From Epiperipatus broadwayi (Eukaryota > Onychophora > Udeonychophora > Euonychophora > Peripatidae), in contig JAQFVV010012396.1 in the NCBI GenBank assembly GCA_028023455.1, positions 9,092,085 to 9,156,084 of the forward strand: a stretch of 64,000 nt of DNA, written 5' to 3'. Positions 12,816 through 25,437 of the stretch are shown piece by piece. Numbering within the stretch: position 1 is the first letter of the stretch; every line of letters begins with the position of its first letter. A program made the position numbers and the translations under genes. Below the pieces are notes generated by a model. The model was not told where the DNA came from. It ran no database searches and worked only from the letters and a program-made list of their open reading frames with translations.

Positions 12816-15189
12816 ACATTGAGTTGATTATTTATGTCATGTTTATCACTTGAGTTTATATTTGATTATCTTTTTTCTTATATTGTTATAATATGTGTAT
12901 AATAAACAATAATTAACAAAATGTTTTTATAATAAGAGTAAGAATCAATATTTAAGTTTTACAGTTTAGTTTGGATTATGTATTTTATTACAAGTTTGTT
13001 AAATATTTAATTAAAGAAACAATTAAATGTTTCTCAGCTACAATGCTTGTGAACATTTTGATCTTTCGGGAATAAGTTTTATCTGGTTTATATTCTCTTT
13101 ATACACATATTTATCTTTATATTACATGTAGGGAATGTTGTTATTGTCGGTATTGAGATTGAAGTAGCTAAGAGTGTTTAATGGTTCTTGGTGGGATGTA
13201 AGACCACATCTTACAATATACAGTTTTGTGCATACATAAAAACATCCACAAAACATACATTTCATAAAAACTGCTCATGTCACTGAAGACCATAACATGT
13301 TAAAATTTGTATAATTTCATAATAATTTCATGAGCAGAGAAGAATTCCTATTTTACATGCATATACATAATTTTATTTTTGCCAGTCATTTTTTAATACT
13401 ATTTTTCCAAAATTATGTTGAAGTTTACTTCATCCAGCATATCTTAAAACATCTATTCATATAAACATTTCAGTAACAAAATGTAAATAATTTCCTCCCA
13501 AATGTTATACTTAAATTTTTTTGTTACTAATGTTTAAAAAATCCATTTATTATGTTTCACATCTGAGAAGCAAAACACCATTTTGGAAATATCCAGATGA
13601 ATGTGCGACAATAAAATTTTAATAGCAAATTTTAGCACACTACAATTTATTTATTTTGAATGTGGATTATTTGAAAAGCAACTCTATTCAAAAACTAAAA
13701 TGTTTATAATAATTTAATTTAGTATTCAACATTTTACATAATTTAAATGCTATCATGTGGAAATTTGTACAATTGGATTTTTTTTGTTGTAATAATTAAT
13801 GTAAAACAAAGATTTCCATATAAAGATAATTTTAAAAAATCTTAATTTTATCCATTTAAATTTTAATTTATTATCTTTACTTGTCATTACATTATTTTAT
13901 TCAATAAAATTGCACGACAGTTGTTTAGTTTTGATATGCTAATTATTTTGAACAGTTTTTAGCATTCCTAATGAACATTGGTTTTAAATTTATCTATTTA
14001 TAAATTTAAAGACCAAGTTTATATATATGCTGAGCATGTATACATTTAGAATGGTTGTTTACAATTGATATTCTTATCTATATATATATATAAAAGGGAG
14101 TAATTCATTTTCCTTCCGGCTATGACTATGAATAAATGATATTCTACATGTTAGCAAAAGTTCAAAGATTTGAAATGAATTTACCTATTAAGCTTTTTAC
14201 ACATAAATTTACTCTAGTCAGATGAAAAATATAGCATAATGAGTATATAATTCAAGAGTAAACCATTCTCCCTCAGGCTATAAAAATATTTATGCTAATG
14301 AAAGCTTAAGAATAGAATGAATCTACTTATTCTTTAAGCATTTGATATATGTAATATTACTCTTGCAATATTGATGAAAATTCTGTGAAAATTGATACTT
14401 ATTAAGCTAATAATCAATTATACAGAGATACAAATTCCATATACATTAAACTATAATAATTTCATGTTTACAATTATTAATTTGTTTGATTATTAAAACA
14501 ATATGCTTAAAAGTGGCATTCTGTCTCCATCATTATGTAATCTATTATTTTAATAATTATTAATGCCACATTTTCATCTGATTGATATATTGAATTCACC
14601 TAAATTTCCACCAATGTTGACAAGGGTAAGCTTATATACATCAAAACTTTGAGGAATAGATGGATTCACTTTATTCTTGATCCTATGCTAACCCAGTTTT
14701 ACTTCTTCATAGCTTGAGGAAAAATGGTTTACTGCCTATTAAACTATACTAATTTTATTTATATATATGCAAACTATTATATATATAAATTTGTTTATGT
14801 TGATAATATAAGCTACTATATTTATATCTTTTCTTATATAAGGACATTTGCAGGTGAGTAATTGTAAAATATGTGACAAATATTTGTAGAAACACAAATA
14901 TCTAAACTTATTCACAAAAATTATTAGTCACTTAAAAATACAGTAGCAATTTTTTATCAATGTAAAAAATTAAGACAGCAGCTAATTTTTAATTTTAAAA
15001 ATTGATATAATAAAAAATCATTTCCACATCATCTCTTTAAAATTATGCCAATAAAGTTAAAAAAAAAAACAACTTCACCCCTTCAATCTATAAAAGCAAA
15101 TAAAACAAAGTTCAATTTTCATTTTTTTAAATCTAAAGGTATTTTATTTTGAAGATTTTTATAATATACATATATGACATCATATGTAT
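12816..15189. other. A+T-rich intronic sequence
   Basis: I see no gene, structured RNA or recognisable element here. The stretch has TA and A/T runs (for example around 14080 and 14770) and scattered short inverted A+T words. Confidence 0.4.
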
Positions 15190-17900
15190 ATTATAAATAT
15201 ATATTGTAATCATTTTCAACCATTATTGATCCACTGCAGGATGAAGACTTCTTCAAGTTCAATTCATCTTCAATCTCTAGCCTTTCTTTCCATTACCCCA
15301 CCACACTTCCTTATTTCATCCATCCATTTCATATGTGGTCTTTTTCTAGAACTTTTACAATCTCTTGGAATCCACTTTAAGATTTCAACTATTTATAATC
15401 ATCTCTTCTAGCAATATGTCCAGCACAATTCAACTTGTTTTTTAATTCCTTTAATGATGGCAATAATACCCATTTGTTCTGTCACCCATGTATTTCGTTT
15501 TCTTGTTACTACTAACATGCAGCTCTCCATATTTCGTTGAATAGTCTGAAGTTTCTGCATTTGATAAGAAAGAACTGATAAAACATATTTATTAAAAATC
15601 TTTTCAAACACATAAGCATATTTCCTTTTAATAGGAAGTTATTTCTACCAAAAGCATTCCAACCATGTTCAATTCTATGATTAATTTCTCTGTTATGTTT
15701 CCATCTATAGTTGTTAACTTCTAAATCATCAATATCAATCTTTATTTTCTTCTTTGAGAAAAACCATTGAATATTACTTTAGACTTTTTAACATTTATTT
15801 TTAATCCTACTTTCATCTGATAACTCTTGCAACATTTTCTGAAGCTCTAAAGCATTATTTGCATCTGCAAAATCTAGATGGTTTAAATGATCTCCATTTA
15901 CTTTCACTACCTTAACTTCCCATTTTAATCCCCAAAAAATACTTTTTGCAAAATTGCTGTAAAATGTTTTGGAGATATGGATTCAGCGTGTCGCAAACCC
16001 ATCTCAACATTAATTTTTTTAGTATCATTATATAATCTAATTGTTGCAGTTTCATTTTTATAAATACTCTTCAGAATACGACAATATCCTCGGTCTATTT
16101 TTTGATGATCTAATGCTTTAATCACTGAAGCAATGCTTATAATCAAATCCCTTTTCATAATTTATAAATCCAAAGCATAATGGCAAACCCTATTCACTGC
16201 TTCTTTCTATAATTTCTCTGAATACTTGGAGACCCTTTTAAATCCAGTTTTTTTTTTTTTTTTTTTGATTGGTTAAAATCCAAAGTTTGCTGTAGAAGAG
16301 TTGGAATTATTTTTGATAAAAGTATATATAGAAATAATAAGAGTGATAGGTCTGTAATTTCTAATATCTTTCTTATGACTTTTTTAAATATTAATACAAC
16401 ATTCTTCCAATCATCTGGTACATCTTTTATCATTTAGACATTTGGTATATAACTTTGTCAAAATTTTTCCTACTTCTTCACCAGCTTCTTTGAAGATTTT
16501 TATTTTAATTCTATCATTATCTGAAGTTTTCCCCTTCTTCACAAATTTAATTGCATGTCTCACTTCATTTAAAATTGTGGACTATTCAGAAGATATAGTA
16601 ATTGTAGAAGATACTTTTTCTTGTTCTTTATTGCTATATAATTCTTGATAAAACTCTTCTACACATTTCATGATGTCATCCCTCTTTTTAATACTAGTTG
16701 CATATTTTATTTTTATTGCAGCAGTTTCCTATTAATATCAAGATGTTGTTTTACACTCTTGAGATTTATTCTCTTCTATAGCTTTCCTTGCCAGTTCACA
16801 GTTAAATTTTCATATATCATTATCAATTCTTTTTTGGATCATTTTACAAAATTTGAGATATTCAGTCTTTCTTAATCCATCACTTTTTTATATTTTATTT
16901 CCTTCTTTTGTTCATAAATTGTCTCAGAAGAAATTTTACTGATTAACTGCTGCTTTTTGGACCAGCTATCATTATTGCAGTTTTTAAAAGTGTATTATCT
17001 TCCTATAGATTTCGTTAATATCTGAATCATGCTCAAAATCTGTTAATATTTGAAAATGATTTGCAAGTTCTAACTTAAATTCATTGAAATATTTCTTAAT
17101 ATTTTTTCTCTCTCTAGTTTTGCATTAAAATGCATCTTACATCTCACAAATTGATGATCACTTCCTGTGTTGAGTTTATTAAAAATATTACAACTTGAAA
17201 TACATAATTTCTGTTAGCTCAAAATATAATTCAATCCTTCTAGACATTCATTTGGATACTTCCATGTCCACTTCTGTTTAACATTTTTCTTAAAAAAAAA
17301 AAAAGAATTCATAATATAGTTTTTTTCCTTCTGCAAACTATCAAGTCTATACCTTCTCTCATTTCCATCATCATAACCAAATTTACCGTCAGTACTTTTA
17401 TCTTTTAATTGTTTACTGATTCTAGCATTAAAGTATCCCATAACAATTTTACAATGTTTGGTATGATCAAAAGCTTTTTGTATACCCATATAAAAATCCT
17501 CTACTTCTTCATCACAATGAGAACTTGGGGCATAAACTTGAATTATCTGCATTTGATATCAGTTATTAAGTTGAGTAACTAATCTTGCCACTCTATCTGA
17601 TACACTATCAATCTCCACAATGTTGTTCTTTCACTTTTTATTTATAATAAATCCTACTCCACTTGTACTTCTAATGTTTGTTCGTTTGTAGTAAAGTACA
17701 TGTTCACTTTTTAAATCAATTGTCTCTTCACCTTTTCTTTTAACTTCACAAAGTCCAATAATGTCCCATTTAATATTACAGTTCTGCTAATTCTTGCAAT
17801 TTTCCTTCACTTAAAAGTGATCTGCTATTATAAGTACCTAAATTAAAGGTCATCAAATGGCAGACTGGATCTGCAATTAAAAGATTCTTAGCACCGCCAT
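15190..17900 (-). mobile_element. RTE-type LINE, decayed, nearly full length
   Basis: This non-LTR retrotransposon reads on the minus strand. An apurinic-like endonuclease starts near 17870 (GTYNSRSLLSEGKLQ). It keeps a Glu in GLCEVKRKGE (about 17750) but reads MGYFNARI where the family has G-D-F-N-A, so a catalytic Asp is lost (about 17415-17444). The reverse transcriptase follows: PDDWKNVVLIFKK (near 16425), a palm block at 15925-16158 with ISPKHFTA, and FADA in place of FADD near 15860-15890, so the catalytic Asp pair is broken. The C-terminal block (about 15220-15611) matches the usual RTE tail that follows RT. Many stops and indels show it is dead. The 3' end lies near 15190. Confidence 0.8.
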
Positions 17901-20900
17901 CGACCATCAACTGCTGCCTTGACTGGTAACTTTACAGCCTCCTGAGAATAAGGGCCATGATTTATTTTTGTTTGTTATGATTGTAAATAACTTAGGAAAA
18001 AAAATAATTCATTCACACACATTCATTCTGCCTCCAAGAAAATTCAACCGATATTTCAGTTAAAGAGTTATATAATAACTGAGAAGACCATAGTCTTTCT
18101 TGAGTTTAAACTCAAAAATAAAAAGCCAATAAACTCACCATTCTGGCTAATGCATGTTAGTGAGTAGCCCATCTATGTTGGTGCATCACATGAATAATCA
18201 CATAGTAGAAACAGCTGTAATGACAGGAACACATGGAGTGGTCATTACGAATTTGCCCTGCTCAAATCCTTTAAGACCACAATCAACAGCAAATTCCTTT
18301 CTGCAACCATATATTGTATACATGTCGATGTATAAAAATAGATTTTTATGTAAATAACTATTGCAATTAAATATTAACCATGACTTGTTTAACTTAAATG
18401 AATCTCCTATACTTACTCAATACTCCAAAGCTATTGTTTCATTTATATTTAGATAAATTACAATCAAATCAAATCATTGGCTTCACTTTTCAAAATCTTC
18501 CTTTCTAGATATTTTAATCACCTTATCATCATCAAAAATCAGACAATTACTCTTTATATTATAGATATAAATTAAACAAAAGTAATGGAACATTAGATGA
18601 GTAAGAATAGCCAAACATAGAGATTAGTCTAGTCAAAATTGTTGGGGTAATGATTTGCAGTTTTCTGATATCCTATATTTATTATTTGAATTAAAATCAA
18701 TTGCTTTATTGCAGAACATTTGAGGTTTGAAAGGAAATTAATTAATTTAGATTAAAGCTTACTGCTTCCTAATTACATATAATGTTATGTATTTCACTCT
18801 TTAAATATAATATCTCATATAAGAGTTAGAAGTTGAAGGACTTTTAAAATTGTAACATAATTTGAAGTGTTTGTTATTAAAATTATTCCTATGAACATTT
18901 TATACCCATTTATCATGAATTCTGTTATGCTATTTTTCTGAAACCTTAATTAAAGGCAAAGAAAAAAAAATAAGGATCTATTATTTATATGCAGGCAGTC
19001 ATCAATTTATATAAACATTCACTTTACGGCATTTAACTTTAGATGATTTTTTTCTTCAGCTGCAGATTATGAAAATTTTAAGAAATGGGAAGTAAATATT
19101 ACAATATGTTATAAGTAATGTTCACATACCATTAAAAAAAAGAGCAACAAAGACCTTTATTCCTTTTTTTAAATTTGTATTTATTGGAAATTATCTAGTT
19201 TTATGTAAGTGGAACTGTTATTTAGTTTATAGAAATGTATTTCACCCATATAATAGACAAAAGTGTTATATATTTTTCTATTATAAAATCAAATTTAATT
19301 ATGAAATTAAAATTTTTTTATTAACATAGATATGATCTAGTGATTATTGATTTTTTGTTGTAGTAGTTGGAAGAGGGTGGGGGGATATCAAAAAAGTAAC
19401 ACTATTTAAAATGTTTATATGTAATATTTCTAGCTGTCTTTGTTAAGATGGATTATAGAAATCAAGATAAAGTGAAGACTCATATATTATATGTATATTC
19501 TGACTTACAATATAATTATAAACCATTATTTTAACAGCTTATCTATACAAATTGTTTTAAATCTGTGAATTATCATTAGATATAAGTTCTACAGATAGGG
19601 ATAATAAAATAGAAGTGCATATCATCAGATGTTGGGAAGAACAAAAAACCAGCAGAAAATATTTCCTCCAGTTTAAATTTCTTTTTAAAGTATATTCTAG
19701 ATATCAAATTAAGTGTTAGATAAATACATAAAAAAAAAGTTACGAAATGAATAACTAATCAATTTGAACATTAATATGTTAAAAAAAGAAGAAGATAATA
19801 AATGCAGAATTAAATGTCCTAATTTGTTTGTAATGTGCCAGTAAGTGGAAGCACTATTAAATTGATGTAAATTACATGATATAATTTTGTATATTTAGGA
19901 TACTTTGAGATTGGCACTGCTGGTAATCGCTGGCAATAATTATTCCAACTTTGCAAATATATTTTCATTGCTTGTTAAGTATCATTTTAGGTTTAGCAAA
20001 CTTTATATTTAAAAAATGAGTTTTTGAATTCAAGTTAATTTTAAAAGTTATTATGAATAGGATATAAATAAGATTTGAATTAAATAAACTGAACTTCAAA
20101 AATTGCCTTTGTTTACTAATTTTTTTTCTCTTAAAATTGAATTCAAAAACTCATTTTTAAAATATAAAATTACCATAATAATTATTTAAAATTAAGTTGA
20201 ATTCAAAAACTCATTTTTCAAATACAAAGATTGCTAATCTTTAAAAAAATAAACCTAAAGTGTTAGAATATTTACTACGGATTATATCACAGCAGCATTA
20301 ATCCTAAAGTACCATATTTAGAATTAACATTAAGAAGTTAAAATAAATTACAATTATTATGAGTTGAAATAAAAAATCAATAATAAAAAAGTTAAGATAA
20401 GACTTTGTTGAAATGTTAGATGGATTATTTCAAAAATAAAAGGGATTTAAAATGTTTATTGTTAGTGATAAAAAAGTTTAAAAATATTTAAATAATAATC
20501 TACTTATAGCTGGTAATCAACTTTATATACTAGCAATTATGAACTCTAAATACAGATATTTAGATTTATTGGATATTTTCCTGTCATTTCTTTATAGCTA
20601 AAATTTATGAGCTTGGGACAGTGAATGTCAATATATATTGAGACATTTTGATCCCATTTTATATTAAAGAAAACAACCATTAAAGTTATTTTCAAAAACT
20701 TTTTAAAATTAAATCCTGTAATTATGAATTTTGTTTGGATAGATAATAAATTTATGAGTTTAATTTTAGTTTCCCTTGGGTATTTTAATTAAAATTTGTA
20801 CTCTTTATTTTATATCATAATTAGTTATAAATATACGCCTTTATCCTGATTAGCAATTAGATCCTTATGTAAGGATTCCTTATAGAGATCATCATTAATT

Positions 20901-22696
20901 TATACCCATTATTAGCTATTATGATCTGTAAAAAAAATTCAAAACTTTTTAAATGAACAATCACCATTCTGTAATACTGATGGTATCATTAGAGGGTAAC
21001 TTTATTAAAGCTATATCTTTCAAAAATAAAATGGCAACAGTCACCCTAAAAACATATACCAGTTTACTTATTATGCAATATTATATTTTGATTATAGAAT
21101 TAAAATGTGATTAATGCACTTTAATTTCCACTCAGTGATTTTGCAAAACATTCAATGTTTTCATTTATATCATATCCAAAATTAAAAGGTTTTAATTTTT
21201 AATGAAAAACCCCACAATTTTCATTTAGCACAATAAGTAATATAATCTGATCATGTACAACAAAAAAGTATATTTAGATGCAAAATGTATGTATTAAGTC
21301 ATTTATATTCATTCATCAATTTACAGATTAAAATTTTTAAGAATGCTATTTAGTCTATGGCAAAATTGTTACGAAAATTAGTCATCATGATTGTAAGTTA
21401 TTTTGAGAAAAAAATGAATTCATGCACTATACAGCTAATAATCAACTTTATATGATCAAAGATTATTAAATATAAATTTACAATACCATTTAGTTTTTCA
21501 ATTTCAAATCAATATTCTCAAAATTTTTTTGTGACTTATTCAAGATAACCGGTTTTATAGTAAACAGATTGGCAACACACAGAAAATAGTTCTAATCATT
21601 TACATATATCAGTAAAACTATATCAATCAACATATTGCATTTCTTTATCTACACTTTATTTACTTTTATTGTATTTATGTAAAATAAAAACATCACGATT
21701 TAAAAAAAAAAATTAACAGCACATTCAACAAAATATAAAATCTAATATCAAAGTTTAAAATTGTTAAAATATAACTATGAGATTATTAACTATTTTACCA
21801 TAAAGACTTCATGTTTAGCTTTATATTAATTTTGTTATGTGTAATTTCATTTTTATACTAATAATATGCCTTATTATACTTCAATATACCACGTAAACAT
21901 GAATGCACATGATATCAATTCAAATATATAAAAATGAGAATGAAATCTTTAGGCAAGGTTTAAAACCAATGACCAAAGTATCTGGTCATATTATATGTGT
22001 TATCTGGAATAGTAGTAACTTCATTATCAACAGTAATATTATAACTTGTCACTATAGCATACATTCAGTTCTCTACAATGAGGCAAATATAAGATATACA
22101 TGTAAAATGCATTGATGTATCACATCTAAAATATAATCTGGAAGATGTAACTTAGATTCTAAACATCAGTACAATAAAACACCTGCCTGCATTCCAGTGC
22201 ATGCATAAATATCTACACCCATAAAATATCATTAAGTCAACACACAATTAGCAAACTAATCATCATATGTCAGGATTTCCATTGCAAATTTAAGGGAGTG
22301 AATATAATTATCTTAGACATAAAAGTAGAAATGCACTTTTGTGAGCATGCATATCATTATCAATACAAATAAGTAGAAATTCTATATTTGCATTTTTATA
22401 CCAGAGACAGAACAATGTACTCGTAATAGAACCTTTAATTCAGACTTATATTTAATATCTTCACACTTGTTACTAGTATTGATTATATATTGGATACACA
22501 CATATCTCAAGCTCAACATGACCATAAACAAACAAATAAATCCACGCATTTAAATTAAATTGCAGTCATTTTCTAACAAGATTCTATAAAGTTATAGCAA
22601 ATATTAAACACTTACTCATTTGACATCTATAAAATGAAATACAAAAATCATTTAAATTTAAGTCATTCACATTCTCCAATGCTCTTAACTGTCTAT
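17901..22696. other. A+T-rich intronic sequence
   Basis: No gene is recognised. About 18150-18340 is coding-like in both directions and may be 5' sequence of the LINE to its left, but I cannot show it. A set of short inverted repeats lies at 20012-20218. The remainder is A+T-rich with no motif. The open frame at 21903-22115 has no recognisable domain. Confidence 0.35.
20012..20218. repeat. Three-copy 22-bp inverted/direct repeat
   Basis: AAAAATGAGTTTTTGAATTC begins at 20012. Its reverse complement occurs at 20137-20158 and again at 20197-20218, each followed or preceded by related A+T-rich sequence. The first and third copies match over a longer stretch (adding AAGTTAATTTTAA, or its complement with one change), so the segment can fold as a hairpin in two alternative ways. 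No protein or known element is attached. Confidence 0.55.
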
Positions 22697-22976
22697 TTAC
22701 GGATAATTTGCCTGATGATGTATTTGACTCACCGGTTTCCCTTCCGGTAGGCATCGACGATCTTTGTATGACAACGTTGTCATGGCAACGAAGTGACTGG
22801 CGTGATTAATCCATCAGAGAGTCAATTTTTTTTTTTTTTTAACCGCGAGATTTAAAATTCGGAGAGAGATTTGGGAAATTTTTTGATTTTTCTGTCTATT
22901 GTGATTTTGCTATCCACTTGATCACAGTGATTTTTTTCAGCTCTTCCATTGCGTTTTTGATATTTTACTTTGTGAT

Positions 22977-23774
22977 ATGGCTGAAGCTCCAAGAACCTTG
23001 TTTAGTTTACCGAGTACGGAGGAAGAAGCGATCATCTTCTTACAAGACCGCGGTCTTCTCCCCAAAAGGAAATTATGTCAAAATGGGCATGAAATGAAAA
23101 AGTATATTCACAATTCCAAGAAACAATGGCGATGTAACTTGAAGGATTGCCTGTCAGAAATTGCAATTAGAAAAGGCACGTGGTTTGTCGGCTCCAAAAT
23201 GACTTTCGTGACCGCTATACGTTTCATCTATAGTTGGTCCAAAGAATTAACATCGATAACATTTTGTGCGGAGGAATTGAATATTTCGGACAAAACTGTT
23301 ATCGATTGGAACAACTACCTCCGGGAAGTTTGTACCTGGAGATTGTTAAGAAATGAAAGGCGGAAAATCGGAGGTCCCAACACAATCGTTGAGATTGATG
23401 AAAGCCTCTTCACAAAACGGAAGAACAATGCCAGAAGAGTCCTACCACAGCAATGGCTATTTGGTGGCGTGTGCAGAGAGACTGAGGAATGCTTTATTGT
23501 AGCCATTCGAGATAGAAGTGCGTCTACTCTCATGCAAGAAATTTTGCAAAATGTACACGAAGGCTCGACTATCTACAGCGATTGCTGGAAGGGATACAAG
23601 AGCGAAGAGTTAGCTGAGGCTGGATACGAACACCATCGTGTTAATCACACATACAACTTCGTAGACCCCACAACTGGCGTACATACACAGAATGTTGAAA
23701 GGTTGTGGGGTTTGGTCAAATGGCGTAATAAAAAACACAGAGGGACAGCACGTCAGCACTGGACTCATATTTGA
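22977..23774 (+). CDS. Merlin (IS1016-like) DDE transposase, C-terminus frameshifted
   Basis: The frame encodes 265 residues. An N-terminal zinc-binding region has C34, H38, C53 and C58 (within QNGHEM and WRCNLKDC). A helix-turn-helix-like region spans about 75-115. The DDE core follows with D141 (VEIDES), D202 (IYSDCWKGY) and E241 (NVERLWGLVK), which are the expected catalytic acids. The family C-terminus continues in another frame just after GTAR, about 23745-23755, and runs as SYLSEFMWRQSYKADPF to a stop at 23858-23860. One small indel therefore separates this copy from a full-length protein of about 290 residues. It would cut and paste elements bearing the 22697/25437 ends. The start is the first ATG of a frame open from there, shortly after a G+C-poor 5' region. 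The indel could also be an assembly error. Confidence 0.88.
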   Translation: MAEAPRTLFSLPSTEEEAIIFLQDRGLLPKRKLCQNGHEMKKYIHNSKKQWRCNLKDCLSEIAIRKGTWFVGSKMTFVTAIRFIYSWSKELTSITFCAEELNISDKTVIDWNNYLREVCTWRLLRNERRKIGGPNTIVEIDESLFTKRKNNARRVLPQQWLFGGVCRETEECFIVAIRDRSASTLMQEILQNVHEGSTIYSDCWKGYKSEELAEAGYEHHRVNHTYNFVDPTTGVHTQNVERLWGLVKWRNKKHRGTARQHWTHI

Positions 23775-23959
23775 GCGAGTTTATGTGGAGGCAGTCGTAC
23801 AAAGCTGATCCTTTCGCTGCAATTTTAGAACATATATCCCAATTCAGTCCTCCACAGTGAACGCTATTTGTAAGTAATTTTAATTTTTTTATAATAATTA
23901 TAATTTTAGAATTAATTATATTATTGAATATAGACAATAAGTAATCCAAATGCATGTAA

Positions 23960-24250
23960 AAGTAACGTCACCATTAATGCCATATTCGCATTAAATCTTT
24001 ATTTTAAATGTACAAACAATTTTTGTTAATATTTCTTCAATTATCAAACTTCCACTTCATTATGTTTCATTTGTAAATAATTTTCAATAATTTTTTTAAT
24101 AAAATTACCAATATACAGTCCGTTTTTAAAATTACCAAATGCTTGTAGAAAGTACGGCCTCTTACACCACATTTTATACAAGATGGCCATTAATGGTAGA
24201 TTCGCATTAACTTTTTTTTTTTAAAATTTACAAAAAAATTTTTTTTTTAT
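23960..24250 (+). repeat. Degenerate copies of the Merlin 3' tandem unit
   Basis: Two diverged copies share ATATTTCTTCAATTATCAAA, then TTTGTAAATAATTTT, a short CAGTCCGTTTTTAAAATTA-like block and CCATTAATG followed by ATTCGCATTAA. These blocks correspond to parts of the near-perfect 199-bp units that follow. The array therefore looks older on the left and freshly amplified on the right. Confidence 0.6.
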
Positions 24251-24305
24251 ATTTCTTCAATTATCAAACTTCCACTTAATTACATTTAATTTGTAAATAA
24301 TTTTT

Positions 24306-24933
24306 GTATTTTTGGGTTAATATTTCTACAAATATCAAATTATTTATCGTAAATTCATTGGCTATACAGTACGCTTTTAAAATTAGCCAATGTGATCGCC
24401 ATTAATGGCACATTTTCAATAATTTTTTGTTTTTATATTTTGTATTGACCTTATTTTGTATTTCATGCACGTAAATTTTCACTAATTTGTTGGGTTTTTT
24501 TTTTGTATTTTTGGGTTAATATTTCTACAAATATCAAATTATTTATCGTAAATTCATTGGCTATACAGTACGCTTTTAAAATTAGCCAATGTGATCGCCA
24601 TTAATGGCACATTTTCAATAATTTTTTGTTTTTATATTTTGTATTGACCTTATTTTGTATTTCATGCACGTAAATTTTCACTAATTTGTTGGGGTTTTTT
24701 TTTGTATTTTTGGGTTAATATTTCTACAAATATCAAATTATTTATCGTAAATTCATTGGCTATACAGTACGCTTTTAAAATTAGCCAATGTGATCGCCAT
24801 TAATGGCACATTTTCAATAATTTTTTGTTTTTATATTTTGTATTGACCTTATTTTGTATTTCATGCACGTAAATTTTCACTAATTTGTTGGGTTTTTTTT
24901 TTGTATTTTTGGGTTAATATTTCTACAAATATC
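24306..24933 (+). repeat. 199-bp tandem array, three full copies plus a partial one
   Basis: Units starting GTATTTTTGGGTTAATATTT lie at 24306, 24505, 24704 and 24903, a period of 199 bp. The three full copies look identical apart from length changes in a G/T run. The fourth stops after about 31 bp. Each unit holds an inner inverted pair, CATTGGCTA and TTAGCCAATG, around a CAGTACGC core. The array lies between the transposase gene and the right end of the Merlin element. Confidence 0.92.
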
Positions 24934-24960
24934 TATATTTTGTATTTTATATCTTGTACT

Positions 24961-25023
24961 ACAAGCTTCGCTTGTCAAAAAACACAAAGGGCCCCCCCCA
25001 ATAACTACAGCGCTACGCGCTGT
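24961..25023. repeat. Two short perfect hairpins around a purine/C tract
   Basis: ACAAGC-TTC-GCTTGT (24961-24975) and ACAGCGC-TAC-GCGCTGT (25007-25023) are perfect stems with 3-nt loops, 31 bp apart. Between them lies an A-rich stretch followed by GGG and a run of C. They are inside the Merlin element, after the tandem array. Their role is unknown. Confidence 0.6.
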
Positions 25024-25249
25024 TATAATTGGCCACATTTTTAAGATTTTTGAATAGTTTTCATGCATGAAATTTTGTATTGACCTTATTAAATTTTCAC
25101 TAATTTTTTCTTTTTTTTGTAATTTTTTTCCAGGACCAAGAAACATGCTGGTGTTCAGTCGGTGTGTATCACGTGACATTCCTTTTGTTTTACGTTAAAA
25201 TTTTTATATTTTTGCCATTTTACTTTGTATTTTATCACATGATAACCCG

Positions 25250-25437
25250 ATGACGTATTACCCTGAAGGCATACCGATTTAATGTTGCGCTTTTTAACGT
25301 GACGTGTTCACGTGATATGCGGACACATCTTAGCGAGTAGATGTGTCTGCAGATCACTTGGAGACGTTATCTTAAAAATCGCAACATTAGACCGGTATGC
25401 CTTCAGGGTAATACGTCATCAGGCAAATTATCCGTAA
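25250..25437. repeat. Long hairpin forming the right end of the Merlin element
   Basis: GATGACGTATTACCCTGAAG at 25250 is matched by its complement at 25402-25421. The arms continue inward through AATGTTGCG/CGCAACATT and GGACACATCT/AGATGTGTCT, around the loop TAGCGAGT near 25335. This imperfect palindrome of about 170 bp reaches to the outer terminal inverted repeat. The inner arm looks like a second, deleted copy of the element end, so this could also be a small hairpin MITE inserted at, or derived from, the end. Confidence 0.75.

Larger units (their letters stand above)
22697..25437 (+). mobile_element. Merlin DNA transposon, almost intact
   Basis: Terminal inverted repeats begin TTACGGATAATTTGCCTGAT at 22697 and end as its complement at 25437. 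They match over about 29 bp with one or two differences. Inside are a plus-strand IS1016/Merlin-type transposase gene (22977-23860), a degenerate and then near-perfect tandem array (23960-24935), two short perfect hairpins and a long terminal hairpin (25250-25421). The coding part is clearly more G+C-rich than the surrounding intron, which suggests recent arrival. Merlin insertions normally carry 8-9 bp target duplications. The flanks here (ACTGTCTAT and GTACCAATT) do not match, so one end may have been rearranged. It sits in UCK intron 1. Confidence 0.85.

Noticed and set aside
23315-23533. 72-codon minus-strand frame
   Set aside because: Antisense shadow of the Merlin transposase.
24306-24933. 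CRISPR-like array
   Set aside because: The units are contiguous 199-bp tandem repeats without spacers, in a eukaryotic transposon.
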